Of a stretch of DNA of 64,000 bases, positions 51,523 to 60,063 are shown piece by piece; position 1 is the stretch's first letter, and every line of letters begins with the position of its first letter. The stretch spans positions 261,091 to 325,090 of the forward strand of contig NZ_RQEV01000007.1 of NCBI RefSeq assembly GCF_004771275.1, given 5' to 3'. The translations under genes and the position numbers were made by a program. Under the pieces are notes generated by a model, which did no database searches, had not been told where the DNA came from, and saw nothing but the letters and a program-made list of their open reading frames with translations. The DNA is from Leptospira fluminis (GTDB lineage: Bacteria; Spirochaetota; Leptospiria; Leptospirales; Leptospiraceae).

Positions 51523-52953
51523 ATGAAAAACGAACTCGTTAATTATAGAAAAACCAAAATCATCTGCACGATCGGTCCGGCCACTGCGGATAAGAAGATG
51601 ATCCTTGCTTTAGCGGAAGCCGGGATGAACGTCGCCAGGCTGAACATGTCGCACGGGAACCACGAGTTCCACCGTTCGATCATCAAAATCATCAAAGCTC
51701 TGAATAAGGACGTTCTCAAACACCCGATCGCAATTTTATTGGACACCCAGGGGCCGGAGATCCGGACCGGAGATCTGCAGGTGGACCATTTGGATCTGAA
51801 AGTGGGGGAGTCCTTTACTTTTCATATCATTCCGGGGGTCGAATCGGAAGAGCAGTCCGTTTTCGTAAATTACAGGGACATCGTAAACGACCTAAAGGTC
51901 GGCGACAGAGTCACAGTGGATAACGGTCTGATCAATCTGGTGGTGGAAGAAATTCAGGAAACCGCCTTGAAATGTAAGGTAGTGGACGGAGGAAAGTTAG
52001 GTTCTAGAAAACATATCAATCTTCCGGGAATCCGCGTCAATTTGCCTTCCATCACGCAAAAGGATCAGAAGGATATTCTTTTCGGATTGCAGGAGGACGT
52101 CGATTTTATCGCTCTTTCCTTCGTCAGGTCCAAAGAGGACATCCTGCAACTTCGAAAGATCATCGAGGAAAATAACGGGCACTCCGCGATCGTGGCCAAG
52201 ATAGAGGACCAAGAAGCGGTAAAAAATATGATCGAAATCGTGGATGCCGCCGACGGCGTCATGGTAGCGAGAGGGGATTTGGGAGTGGAGCTCCCGATAG
52301 AAGAGTTACCCATCATACAAAGAGCCATCATACGGGAATGCGCGGTCCGGGGAAAAAGAGTGATCGTCGCGACCCACCTTCTCGAGTCCATGATCAGCAA
52401 TCCTTCTCCTACAAGAGCGGAGGTGACGGACGTGGCCAACGCGGTTTACGAGGAATCCGACGCGATCATGCTCTCCGGAGAAACTGCCGCGGGAAAATTC
52501 CCGATCCGTTGCGTGGAAATGCTTCATAAAATCGCGGAGAGAGTGGAAAAGACTCCGGGCGTCGGCTATGTAGGTGATCGTATTCCTTCCAACAAGAAGG
52601 AAGAGATGGCAAAATCCGCCGCGATGCTTTCGGATTCGATTAAGAGCCCTGCGATCATAGTGATTACCCGGAGAGGGACGACCGCATTGAACGTGGCTTC
52701 TTTTCATCCTAGGCATCCTCTGATCTACGCCTTCACGAACATGACGACGGTAAGGAGAAAGCTTTGGCTGACTCGAGGAGTGATTCCTTATCGTATCGAT
52801 TTTTCCAGCGACCCGGAAAAGACAATCAAGTTGGCCATCGAGACGTTAAAAACCAGCGGAAGGATCAAGGAAGGCGATCAAGTAGTGATTCTTTCGGATA
52901 TCATCGCGGGGGATGACCGGGTGGAAACGATTCAGATCAGGGAAGTAAAGTGA
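51523..52953 (+). CDS. pyk: Pyruvate kinase
   Basis: 476 residues. [10 protein letters not shown] and [15 protein letters not shown] open the barrel. [13 protein letters not shown] follows, and [20 protein letters not shown] holds the catalytic Lys and the metal-binding Glu of the PK signature. [27 protein letters not shown] is typical of the barrel end. The C-terminal regulatory domain ends [14 protein letters not shown]. It converts phosphoenolpyruvate and ADP to pyruvate and ATP. Length is usual. Stop is 2 bp from the convergent next gene. Confidence 0.95.
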   Translation: MKNELVNYRKTKIICTIGPATADKKMILALAEAGMNVARLNMSHGNHEFHRSIIKIIKALNKDVLKHPIAILLDTQGPEIRTGDLQVDHLDLKVGESFTFHIIPGVESEEQSVFVNYRDIVNDLKVGDRVTVDNGLINLVVEEIQETALKCKVVDGGKLGSRKHINLPGIRVNLPSITQKDQKDILFGLQEDVDFIALSFVRSKEDILQLRKIIEENNGHSAIVAKIEDQEAVKNMIEIVDAADGVMVARGDLGVELPIEELPIIQRAIIRECAVRGKRVIVATHLLESMISNPSPTRAEVTDVANAVYEESDAIMLSGETAAGKFPIRCVEMLHKIAERVEKTPGVGYVGDRIPSNKKEEMAKSAAMLSDSIKSPAIIVITRRGTTALNVASFHPRHPLIYAFTNMTTVRRKLWLTRGVIPYRIDFSSDPEKTIKLAIETLKTSGRIKEGDQVVILSDIIAGDDRVETIQIREVK

Positions 52954-52955
52954 TC

Positions 52956-53261
52956 TTATTCCCCATCTCCGCCGCCGGGTTCGGAGGAGGCGCCGGGTCC
53001 GAAGGCCTGGCTTTCGATCCAGGCCAAAAGGGCTTCCTTGACTCCTAGTCGGTCCAAGGCTTCGAATAACATTCCCGTATAATTCAGCGAGGATTGGAAG
53101 CGTTCGAACTCCAATCGGACCTTCAACTTCTTGATGTGAAGGTACAATTTCAATTCCTCAGGAGTCATTTCTTCGGGGTCCTTTTCCGAAAAGTCTTCCG
53201 ATCCGACGAAAGGATTGAGCCGAAGTCCGGAAAAATCGCCCTGTTTCTTTTTCTTACCCAT
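52956..53261 (-). CDS. Hypothetical protein, 101 aa
   Basis: Starts MGKKKKQGDFSGLRLNPFVG and has a central amphipathic helix pair (ELKLYLHIKKLKVRLEFERF, then LFEALDRLGVKEALLAWIES), ending in a Gly- and Ser-rich tail. No membrane segment. Family unknown. It is the last of a minus-strand run with two small membrane proteins (gaps 11 and 14 bp), so it probably belongs to the same operon. Confidence 0.65.
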   Translation of the reverse strand: MGKKKKQGDFSGLRLNPFVGSEDFSEKDPEEMTPEELKLYLHIKKLKVRLEFERFQSSLNYTGMLFEALDRLGVKEALLAWIESQAFGPGASSEPGGGDGE

Positions 53262-53272
53262 CCTTTACGGTC

Positions 53273-53656
53273 TTACTTCTTAAATCTGGAAGCCGCTATC
53301 CCCAGCGAGAGAAAGGAGAAGCCGATACAAACGCCCCCGGTCCCGAGAGAAGCTAGTAGGAAATCTCCGCCGAACGTTTTTAGGAAGAAGAGGAATAGCG
53401 CAGCTAGGAAAAGCAGAACTCCTATCCCCAGAAAATAGAGGCTGATTTTTAGAAATATGTAGGCCTGTAGACCTCGTTTGGCCTTTTCCTGCGCCGATTT
53501 CCTAAGATACAATAGGAGGGTTTCGATGTATTCCAGGAAGGAATCAATCAAAGAGAGCAGATGATTTCTTAATTCGAAATTTTCGAAAAAACCTCCGGCT
53601 TCTTTCGGCGGAGTTTCCGTATCAGCCGTTTGGGGTTTTTCTCTTTTGCGGGCCAA
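53273..53656 (-). CDS. Small membrane protein, holin-superfamily/YqjE-like
   Basis: 127 residues. A soluble helical N-terminus (RNHLLSLIDSFLEYIETLLL) is followed by two membrane segments at about 68-88 and 95-117 with a Gly-rich turn (KTFGGDFLLASLGTGG). This plan is that of the YqjE / phage-holin-like membrane family, often encoded next to YqjD/ElaB proteins, as here. It should sit in the inner membrane; its action is unknown. Not a prophage holin: no lysis genes are near. Confidence 0.65.
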   Translation of the reverse strand: MARKREKPQTADTETPPKEAGGFFENFELRNHLLSLIDSFLEYIETLLLYLRKSAQEKAKRGLQAYIFLKISLYFLGIGVLLFLAALFLFFLKTFGGDFLLASLGTGGVCIGFSFLSLGIAASRFKK

Positions 53657-53670
53657 CCGAAAACGTCTCC

Positions 53671-53946
53671 TTATTTCCTACGAATCAAAAGTCCGACGAG
53701 CAGACCTAACCCCACTCCGACTCCAAGTCCGATCAGTGCGGCTTTTTGCGGGTTTTCCTTGATGTAGACGCCGGTTTGATCGATGATCTGTTTTGCTCTT
53801 TCGCTGGTTTCGCCCGTTACTTGTTTCAGGCGCTCTTTTAGGTCTGATACGTGTTCCAAATATTCCTCTCTCGCTTTTCCGGTGATTTTTTTCGCCTTTT
53901 CCTTTAGGGATTCCAGTTCCTGGTTCAGGCTTTCTGCATTGGACAT
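53671..53946 (-). CDS. YqjD/ElaB-like membrane-anchored helical protein
   Basis: 91 residues from the ATG at 53946, chosen because GGAGGT lies eight bases upstream; the longer frame has no such site. A long amphipathic helix ([20 protein letters not shown] and on) ends in one membrane segment with the glycine pattern [20 protein letters not shown] and terminal RRK. This is the DUF883 plan: E. coli YqjD and ElaB anchor at the inner membrane by such a C-terminus and bind ribosomes in stationary phase. The YqjE-like gene follows 14 bp downstream. Confidence 0.8.
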   Translation of the reverse strand: MSNAESLNQELESLKEKAKKITGKAREEYLEHVSDLKERLKQVTGETSERAKQIIDQTGVYIKENPQKAALIGLGVGVGLGLLVGLLIRRK

Positions 53947-54176
53947 AAAAGAACCTCCAGAGTCTTGTATTAGAGGATCGGATTCTGATTTCAAGAACTT
54001 TCCAAATTCGTCAAAAACCTGGAATAAAATCATTTTTCTAGATCCAAAATTTGAGAGAATTCGATCGAAAAATCCTCTAATATGGTCAGCATGGTCATCG
54101 GGGAGTCCCTATGCGGGCGATTTCTCTCATAAGCGAAACCTGATCGACATCATAGATTTTCATTAGGGGATGCGCT

Positions 54177-54590
54177 ATGAATCTCTTCACCAAAATTGCT
54201 AAAATCCGCCGGAAGCAAAGACAAAGGATTTATAACCGCGCTTATCGACAGGCGATGAAGCACCTGAAGCGCGAGTTCAAAGCGGAGTCCGATCGCCACG
54301 TTCAGGCCGAAAAGGAACTGGAAAAATATTATCGTAAAGATGTGGACACCGAAGCCAAGAAGACGCGTAAGAAAATCCAGGAATTGGAAAATTACAAACT
54401 TCTTTTGGAACGGAAAGAAATGGAATTGGAATCCAAGTTGGCCTTTTTGAACGACCAGCTTCACAAGATAGAGGAGCTGAAGGCCAGGATGGATGGAGCG
54501 GTGAACCTTATGGCGAGAGCCGGTTCCCTGTCCAACGGCGCGATAGACGACGCGGAAAAAATCAAACAAGCGCTGAAAAAAGTGCTCTGA
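54177..54590 (+). CDS. Coiled-coil hypothetical protein, 137 aa
   Basis: The first 40 residues are strongly basic (IRRKQRQRIYNRAYRQAMKH). From about 40 to 115 there is a continuous coiled coil (RHVQAEKELEKYYRKDVDTE, then ELENYKLLLERKEMELESKL). No membrane segment or signal peptide. AGGGG before the ATG supports the start. It lies 25 bp before the pterin dehydratase gene and probably shares its transcript. Function unknown. Confidence 0.7.
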   Translation: MNLFTKIAKIRRKQRQRIYNRAYRQAMKHLKREFKAESDRHVQAEKELEKYYRKDVDTEAKKTRKKIQELENYKLLLERKEMELESKLAFLNDQLHKIEELKARMDGAVNLMARAGSLSNGAIDDAEKIKQALKKVL

Positions 54591-54615
54591 TTGTCGATCC
54601 GGTTTTCCCTTTATC

Positions 54616-54924
54616 ATGAGCAACGTAAAAAAAATGGATCCGGACGAGGTCCGGCTGAATCTGCCGTCGGGTTGGGAAATCCGTATCGTAGAGGAAGTTC
54701 CCCGTCTTCACAAGAAGTATTCGTTTTCGCAATATTCAGCAGGGATTCGTTTCGTGAACGAATTGGCGAAAGAAGCGGAACGATCGGATCACCATCCGGA
54801 CCTGGGAGTTTCTTACGGAAGCGTGAAGGTGGAGATCTTCACGCATTCTTTGCAAGGACTGTCCAACCTGGATCTGGAGTTCGCGACGTTCGCGGAAGCC
54901 GCATACGAAAAAGTCCGGCTCTAG
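54616..54924 (+). CDS. Pterin-4a-carbinolamine dehydratase
   Basis: 102 residues. SDHHPDLGVSYGSVKVEIFTH holds the family signature with the two His and the Asp-like partner used in catalysis, and LDLEFATFAEAA closes the fold. The enzyme dehydrates 4a-hydroxytetrahydrobiopterin made by aromatic amino acid hydroxylases, and in other bacteria acts in molybdopterin or folate salvage. No hydroxylase is seen near, so its use here is open. Length is usual (about 95-110). Confidence 0.9.
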   Translation: MSNVKKMDPDEVRLNLPSGWEIRIVEEVPRLHKKYSFSQYSAGIRFVNELAKEAERSDHHPDLGVSYGSVKVEIFTHSLQGLSNLDLEFATFAEAAYEKVRL

Positions 54925-54949
54925 TCGGATCGGAGAAAGGCGGCCGTTT

Positions 54950-55738
54950 TTAACGAGCCGCTCGAATTTCCTGGTCGAATTTCGGTTTTCTTCTTTCCAG
55001 GACGGCTTTTAATCCTTCGTCGAAATTTCCCGAAACGAACGGTTTGAATTCCTGGATCAAGTGGTCGGTAGGAGCGTCGAATTCCAAGATTAAGTTTTTT
55101 CTAATGCTTTTTTTCAGGGATTCCAGGCTGGCTTGAGGAAGATTCAGCATATTCAACATATAATCCTCGGATTTTTTATGCAATTCCGCAGCCGGAAAAA
55201 TCTGGTCCACGAGTCCGATCGTTTTCGCTTCCTCGGGTTTGTATGCGGTTCCGAGCATGGCTACGTCTTTCAATTTTCCTTTTCCTACCACGGATTCGAT
55301 GATGTTCAACAAGGTGGGGGGGATGGTCAATCCGACCAGCACTTCCGAAAAACAGTATCTCGCTTTTCCGTCGCTCATAAAACGAAAGTCCGTCAGGATC
55401 CCTAACACCGCTCCCCCGGCCATCGCGTGTCCGTTGATCACCGTGACTTCCGGTTTCGGAAACGTGTATATCACACGCATCATATCGAAAAGTTTCGCAA
55501 AGACTTTGATGCGATCGTTCGCGGAACGCTCCAACATGTATCTCGGATCCAGGCCGTTGGAAAAGAATTTCTCGTGTTTGGATCCGATGAGGACGGCTCT
55601 CACGCTTTTTTTCTCTCCCAGAATCCGGTGGGCTTCGATCAATTCGTCCATCAATTCCTCGGTCATTTCGTTGGAAGGCGCCCGGTCCAACCAGATCCAA
55701 GCCAAAGATTCCTTTTCTTCGATTTTAATGTTCTTCAT
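54950..55738 (-). CDS. Enoyl-CoA hydratase/isomerase family protein
   Basis: 262 residues from the ATG at 55738, with AAAGGA seven bases upstream; a start seven codons earlier lacks this. KFFSNGLDPRYM is the oxyanion-hole loop and NGHAMAGGAVLGILTDFRFM the second, both needed to bind the acyl-CoA thioester. The two Glu of true hydratases are not clear, so it may be an isomerase or another crotonase-fold enzyme. It stands alone on the minus strand between the pterin dehydratase and an OmpR-type regulator. Confidence 0.8.
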   Translation of the reverse strand: MKNIKIEEKESLAWIWLDRAPSNEMTEELMDELIEAHRILGEKKSVRAVLIGSKHEKFFSNGLDPRYMLERSANDRIKVFAKLFDMMRVIYTFPKPEVTVINGHAMAGGAVLGILTDFRFMSDGKARYCFSEVLVGLTIPPTLLNIIESVVGKGKLKDVAMLGTAYKPEEAKTIGLVDQIFPAAELHKKSEDYMLNMLNLPQASLESLKKSIRKNLILEFDAPTDHLIQEFKPFVSGNFDEGLKAVLERRKPKFDQEIRAAR

Positions 55739-55950
55739 CGTAAATCCTTTTGCATTCAAACTAACAAGATTGCTGGAACGATGCGTCGATCATCTGCTTT
55801 TCGTCCCTTTTTGACGAACTGACATAGGCTCCGATTCTTTCAAGTGGAATCCGAAACATAACGAATATCGTTCGTCGGTTAAAACGCGGAGTCCGGGATC
55901 GCGGCCGCAAGAAGGAAAGTGGGAATACGGAAATAATCGGGTAAAAAAGA

Positions 55951-55970
55951 AAAAGGCCCGAGGGCCTTTT
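55951..55970 (-). terminator. Intrinsic terminator of the response regulator
   Basis: AAAAGGCCC, TC on the minus strand, GGGCCTTTT is a perfect stem followed on that strand by TCTTTTTTAC. It begins 31 bases past the stop of the response regulator gene. Confidence 0.85.
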
Positions 55971-56000
55971 CTGAAACGGATTCGATTTTTGCGGGAAAGT

Positions 56001-56726
56001 TTATTCGGGGATCACGATATTATCGTAATTGTCGGTAAAGCGGTATCCGATTCCCCAGATCGTCTCGATCCATTCCGGCTGAGCGGAGTTTTTTTCCAAC
56101 TTCGATCGGATCCGTTTGATATGCGAATCGATCATCCGTTCGAATCCGTCCCATTCCATTCCCCAAACGGCTTCCAAAATCATTTCCCGGGAAAAGACTT
56201 TTCCGGGGGCGGTAGCCATGAGTTGCAGTATGTCGAATTCTTTGCGGGAAATATTGATGACTTGGTCTTTCAGAGTCACCCTGCGACGAACCGGATCGAT
56301 CTTTAGATTGCCGCGAATGATTTCTCCGCCGCTTCCCAAATTGGGCTTGATCCCCGCTTTTTTGTCCCATCGACGGAAGAAGACGTCCACTCTTGTCTTG
56401 AGTTCCCTGACGGAAAAGGGTTTCGTAATATAGTCGTCGGCACCCAATTCCAATCCCATAATGCGATCGATTTCCTCGTTACGAGCGGTAACGATGAAGA
56501 TCGGAGTGTTTTCATCCGACCTTCTGACGGTGCGACAAACGTCCATGCCGTCTATATCAGGAAGAGAGAGGTCTAATATTAGAAGATCCGGATGGTTTGC
56601 CTTATAATATTTTAGGCCTTCCTCTCCGGAGGTTTGTATCGTGGTTTTATAATGGGCCGAATCCAAAGACTTGCGGATGAGGTTTCCGATATCCGGATCG
56701 TCTTCGATGACCAAAATGTTCTTCAT
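56001..56726 (-). CDS. OmpR-family response regulator, orphan
   Basis: 241 residues from the ATG at 56726, with GAGGT at good distance; the longer frame lies in the spacer. Receiver: ILVIEDD, phosphoacceptor Asp52 in [13 protein letters not shown], Lys in [12 protein letters not shown]. The winged helix ([20 protein letters not shown], then [13 protein letters not shown]) is OmpR/PhoB type. It closely resembles general DNA-binding regulators, but no kinase is next to it, so its partner lies elsewhere. A clear intrinsic terminator follows, making it a single-gene transcript. Confidence 0.88.
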   Translation of the reverse strand: MKNILVIEDDPDIGNLIRKSLDSAHYKTTIQTSGEEGLKYYKANHPDLLILDLSLPDIDGMDVCRTVRRSDENTPIFIVTARNEEIDRIMGLELGADDYITKPFSVRELKTRVDVFFRRWDKKAGIKPNLGSGGEIIRGNLKIDPVRRRVTLKDQVINISRKEFDILQLMATAPGKVFSREMILEAVWGMEWDGFERMIDSHIKRIRSKLEKNSAQPEWIETIWGIGYRFTDNYDNIVIPE

Positions 56727-56959
56727 AAATACCTCAAGTGAATTTGATGGAAAATTTAACCTTAATACAACATATTCTTCCCATGAAAAATGCTTCAAAA
56801 CAAAAATTAAGGACCGTGGAATTCATGCGAAAAATGCCGATTTTTCGGAAAAAAACGATGTTTCAAGAACTAAAATCCGGGAAATTTGAGATCAGGCTGT
56901 GTCATACGGTTTTTAAATTTTTGTCCCGGCTAACTTAAACTTGGAAGGCGGTATTTCGA

Positions 56960-57406
56960 ATGAGTGTCACCGATAGGAATCCTAGATCTTGGGCTCTGAT
57001 CGCCATCTCGGAACCGGGTTTGGACGTTCACGAAATCACCCGCCAAACCGGAATCAGGCCGGACTTACCGGTTCCAGGAACCGTGGAGGGAATTTCGGGG
57101 GAACCGATCAGCTCTCCTCTTTGGCAAATCCATTCCAAAAAAGACGCAAACCTTCCCTTAGAAGAGCATATATGGGAATTGATAGAAAGAATCGCACCCC
57201 ATCGTAAGGAGTTCAAATCCGTTTGCGAGAGACACCGTGGGGTACTGTATTGTTCCGTGGAATATAACGATGGTCGTATGGAAGAAGCTTCGTTGGATTC
57301 CAAACTGCTGCTTTTACTCGGAAATTTAGGCCTGAAAATCGCCTTCCAAGCTTGGAGGCTCCAGGAGAGGGGAAGAAGATCAGAGGATCAGGATAATTTC
57401 CGTTAA
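56960..57406 (+). CDS. DUF4279 domain protein
   Basis: 148 residues. RSWALIAISEPGLDVHEITRQTGIRPDL is the opening pattern of DUF4279, WQIHSKKDANLPLEEHIWELIERI the middle, and a short beta-strand region (LYCSVEYNDG) follows. Some members are thought to act in defence or immunity, but no firm function is known. AAGGCGG before the ATG is a weak site. Its end overlaps the convergent STAS-like gene by 27 bp. Confidence 0.75.
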   Translation: MSVTDRNPRSWALIAISEPGLDVHEITRQTGIRPDLPVPGTVEGISGEPISSPLWQIHSKKDANLPLEEHIWELIERIAPHRKEFKSVCERHRGVLYCSVEYNDGRMEEASLDSKLLLLLGNLGLKIAFQAWRLQERGRRSEDQDNFR

Positions 57407-57706
57407 TCGAAATCTCTCGAGGTATTTTCGAATCGGAAGGGAAGGATGGGAAAAGATGAATACTCTTTTCTTTTCCCTTAAATCCAACGCGTATTTGACC
57501 AATTTTTCGACGGTGGCGATGGACGGGGTTTTGACGTTGCCCAATTCCAATTTGACGTGTCTATTGGATTCGTAAAACGCCATGGCCAGGGCGGACTGGA
57601 ATTCTTTGGAAGCTTCTCCTTCCAACATGCCGGATAAGGGTTCGATTTCCACTACCTTGCTTTTTTTTCGGATTTCGAAATAGGAGTATCTGCGAATCTG
57701 TTCCAA
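57380..57706 (-). CDS. Small STAS-like protein
   Basis: About 108 residues if translation begins at the TTG 57704-57706; the start is uncertain because the same frame runs open upstream through the epmA gene. VVEIEPLSGMLEGEASKEFQ, then HVKLELGNVKTPSIATVEKL and KKRVFIFSHPSLPIRKYLE give the alternating beta and helix plan of STAS domains (anti-sigma factor antagonists), without a clear phosphorylated Ser. The gene is divergent from epmA and overlaps the DUF4279 gene tail to tail. Real gene likely, role unknown. Confidence 0.5.
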   Translation of the reverse strand: MEQIRRYSYFEIRKKSKVVEIEPLSGMLEGEASKEFQSALAMAFYESNRHVKLELGNVKTPSIATVEKLVKYALDLREKKRVFIFSHPSLPIRKYLERFRLTEIILIL

Positions 57707-57778
57707 AGCGGGAGTCCGTACGAACAGATTGCTCCGACGGCGGGGAGCCTGCAAGCCCGATATAAAGAGATTTGATCT

Positions 57779-58729
57779 ATGAATCTTACATCCAGAACGA
57801 CGATGGAAGCTCGAGCTCGGTTCTTGAAATCGGTGCGGGACTTTTTTTCCTCCGAAAATTTCCTGGAGATCGACACTCCTTGTCTCAAAAAAGTGCCCGG
57901 GATGGAGCCGCATCTGGATCCGTTTTCGGTCCGTTCTCCTTCGGGAAACGAATCCGGGTACCTGATCACTTCTCCGGAATATTCCCTGAAGCAGGCGTTG
58001 TCCGCCGGATTGGAGAGAGTGTACGAAATCAGTCACACGTTTCGATCGGGAGAAAAAGGAAGCCGTTTCCACACCGCGGAGTTCCTGATGTTGGAATTTT
58101 ATCGAACTCGGATCGACCTGAACGGTTTGATGGATCTCACGGAGGATTTCCTAAGAGCTGTCGACGGGAATCGGATTCTCGGACGCGAGGGAAAAAAAAT
58201 TCCGAGAAGGAGCGTGAGAGAACTTTTAAAAACGAGTGCGGGTTGCGACTGGGACAGATCTTCCTTGGAGGAAAAAATCGTCGCTTCCTCTTTGACCGGA
58301 TTGCCCCTGGAGCAACTCGAATACGAGGATTGCTTTTATCTGGTTTTTCTGAATTTTGTGGAACCTAGTCTTCCGACAGAATTCCAATTTTTGTACGATT
58401 ATCCTCCGGAAATGGCCGCCTTGGCAAGGATAGAGCAAGGATGCGCCAAACGTTTTGAGACGTACTTCGGTAGCTTGGAATTGGGGAACGGGTTTTTCGA
58501 ACTCTCGGATCCGACGGAACAGCGCCTCCGTTTTTCCTCGGAAAGGAAATTGCGGGAAAAGCTGGGCAAGGAGACGTTCCCGATCGACGAAGAATTTATG
58601 GGAGCCTTGGATCGGGGGCTCCCCGCCTGCTCCGGTAACGCGATCGGACTGGATCGATTGTTTTTGACTCTGCAGGGGGAGGAAACTCTCGCCCGCGTAA
58701 GTCCGTATTGGGCCCGTTTGGACCGGTAA
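57779..58729 (+). CDS. epmA: Elongation factor P lysyltransferase EpmA/GenX
   Basis: 316 residues. ARARFLKSVRDFFSSENFLEIDTPCL and MEPHLDPFSV are the start of a class-II lysyl-tRNA synthetase core without anticodon-binding domain. YLITSPEYSLKQAL, HTFRSGEKGSRFHTAEFLMLEFYR (motif 2) and CSGNAIGLDRLFLTL (motif 3) complete it. EpmA attaches beta-lysine to EF-P, which helps ribosomes through polyproline. The usual partner genes epmB and efp are not in this window. Length matches GenX/PoxA (about 325). Overlapping antisense frames are shadows. Confidence 0.9.
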   Translation: MNLTSRTTMEARARFLKSVRDFFSSENFLEIDTPCLKKVPGMEPHLDPFSVRSPSGNESGYLITSPEYSLKQALSAGLERVYEISHTFRSGEKGSRFHTAEFLMLEFYRTRIDLNGLMDLTEDFLRAVDGNRILGREGKKIPRRSVRELLKTSAGCDWDRSSLEEKIVASSLTGLPLEQLEYEDCFYLVFLNFVEPSLPTEFQFLYDYPPEMAALARIEQGCAKRFETYFGSLELGNGFFELSDPTEQRLRFSSERKLREKLGKETFPIDEEFMGALDRGLPACSGNAIGLDRLFLTLQGEETLARVSPYWARLDR

Positions 58730-58858
58730 GAATCTCCGATCTAGGACTAAATTGGTTTAAGATTCCCCTTTCTCTAGTTCGATATTCAAAATAGAATCGC
58801 AAAACTTTGGTTGCACGGATTCACTCTCCGAGTACTCTACTTGCGGGACGGACGGAAC

Positions 58859-59896
58859 ATGGCAAAAAAAAAGAATTATTACGTCACCATCAACGGAAAG
58901 AAATACGATCGCAGCCTGATTGAAATCGCCGAAAGTTCCGTTTCCGGGAAAAAAGACGGACGCATTTCCGTCAACGACGCCAAGAAGCTATTGAGCGCGG
59001 TAAAAGATAACGACACTTATACGGATATCGAAAAGAAAACCATAGAGCATATCCGGGAAAATTATAAGTTTACCGACAAAGCCGACGAATGGTTCCGATC
59101 GGAAATCAGAAAATGGGCCGGTGAAAAATCCGCAAAAACCCAATCGGCGGAGGAGGAAGCGGAGGAAATATATACGACCACCGACGAGGCCGTTAGCCTG
59201 GCTCCCGCTTCGGTGGAAGCGGACAACAGTTATTCCGGGTACACGAATTATATACCTACACCTTCCGCCGGAAAACCCCGGAACAGAAGCGGAATTCCGA
59301 TCTTACTTTTATCCGTCCTGATCTTGACCGGAATCGGGATCGGAATTTATTACGCGTTCGGAACTCCGGACCAAAAGAATACGAAAAAGAAAATCGCATC
59401 TAAGGTCGAAAAGGAGTCGGAAAAGAACGCTCCGAAAGAGAAAAAATCGGAGCCTGTTTCGTCCAAAGAAGATTCCTCTGAAAAAGGAGTCTTCCAGCTA
59501 TTTTCGGGAACGAAAGAAAAGCCTGCAAAACTGGAAGGGAAGGACGCAGAGATCGCAAAAGGTGTCGAGTCTTCTCCCGTTCGATTCGAAAAGAACAGTA
59601 TTACCGTAATTTCTTCCTCCCGCAAAACTCTAGATCACCTTTCCCGTCTCCTGAAGAGGAAACCCGAACTTAAGATCACCCTTACGGGGCATACGTCTAA
59701 CGAAGGTTCCGAGGAGGCGAATCGGAAAGTCTCGCAACTTCGCGCGGAAATGGTTCGGGATTATCTTTTGGGAAACGGGGTCCCCGCTCGGAGGATTTCG
59801 ATCCAAGCCAAAGGAGCCACCGAGCCGGTAGCGGACAATTCCTCCGAGGCCGGCCGCCATGAGAATCGCCGAGTGGAAATCCGAATCGTCGAATAG
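58859..59896 (+). CDS. OmpA-family protein with an N-terminal cytoplasmic domain
   Basis: 345 residues from the ATG at 58859, preceded by GGACGGAA; an upstream TTG lacks this. The first 110 residues (KKYDRSLIEIAESSVSGKKD, then GRISVNDAKKLL) are a charged helical domain seen also in some spirochaete proteins. One membrane segment lies at about 162-181 (IPILLLSVLILTGIGIGIYY). A Lys- and Glu-rich linker leads to the OmpA peptidoglycan-binding domain (TLTGHTSNEGSEEANRKVSQ, then RRISIQAKGATEPV). So it should span the inner membrane with the C-terminus bound to peptidoglycan, like a MotB-type link. Confidence 0.85.
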   Translation: MAKKKNYYVTINGKKYDRSLIEIAESSVSGKKDGRISVNDAKKLLSAVKDNDTYTDIEKKTIEHIRENYKFTDKADEWFRSEIRKWAGEKSAKTQSAEEEAEEIYTTTDEAVSLAPASVEADNSYSGYTNYIPTPSAGKPRNRSGIPILLLSVLILTGIGIGIYYAFGTPDQKNTKKKIASKVEKESEKNAPKEKKSEPVSSKEDSSEKGVFQLFSGTKEKPAKLEGKDAEIAKGVESSPVRFEKNSITVISSSRKTLDHLSRLLKRKPELKITLTGHTSNEGSEEANRKVSQLRAEMVRDYLLGNGVPARRISIQAKGATEPVADNSSEAGRHENRRVEIRIVE

Positions 59897-60063
59897 ATTC
59901 CGAAATTTTAAAAGGGTCCCGGACAGCTCTCTAATCTTAGACTTCGATTGGGGTCTCTTTTCGTTTCGTACTTCCGCGATTTCCAAAAATCCCTCTCCGT
60001 CGGAAAAATCCTATACAAGTACCCTAGGTCCGAGGACGATGAAACCAACTCCCGGAGATGACA

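Noticed and set aside
53273..53946. Prophage holin and lysis genes
   Set aside because: The two small membrane proteins fit the YqjE/YqjD pair; no phage structural or lysis gene is near.
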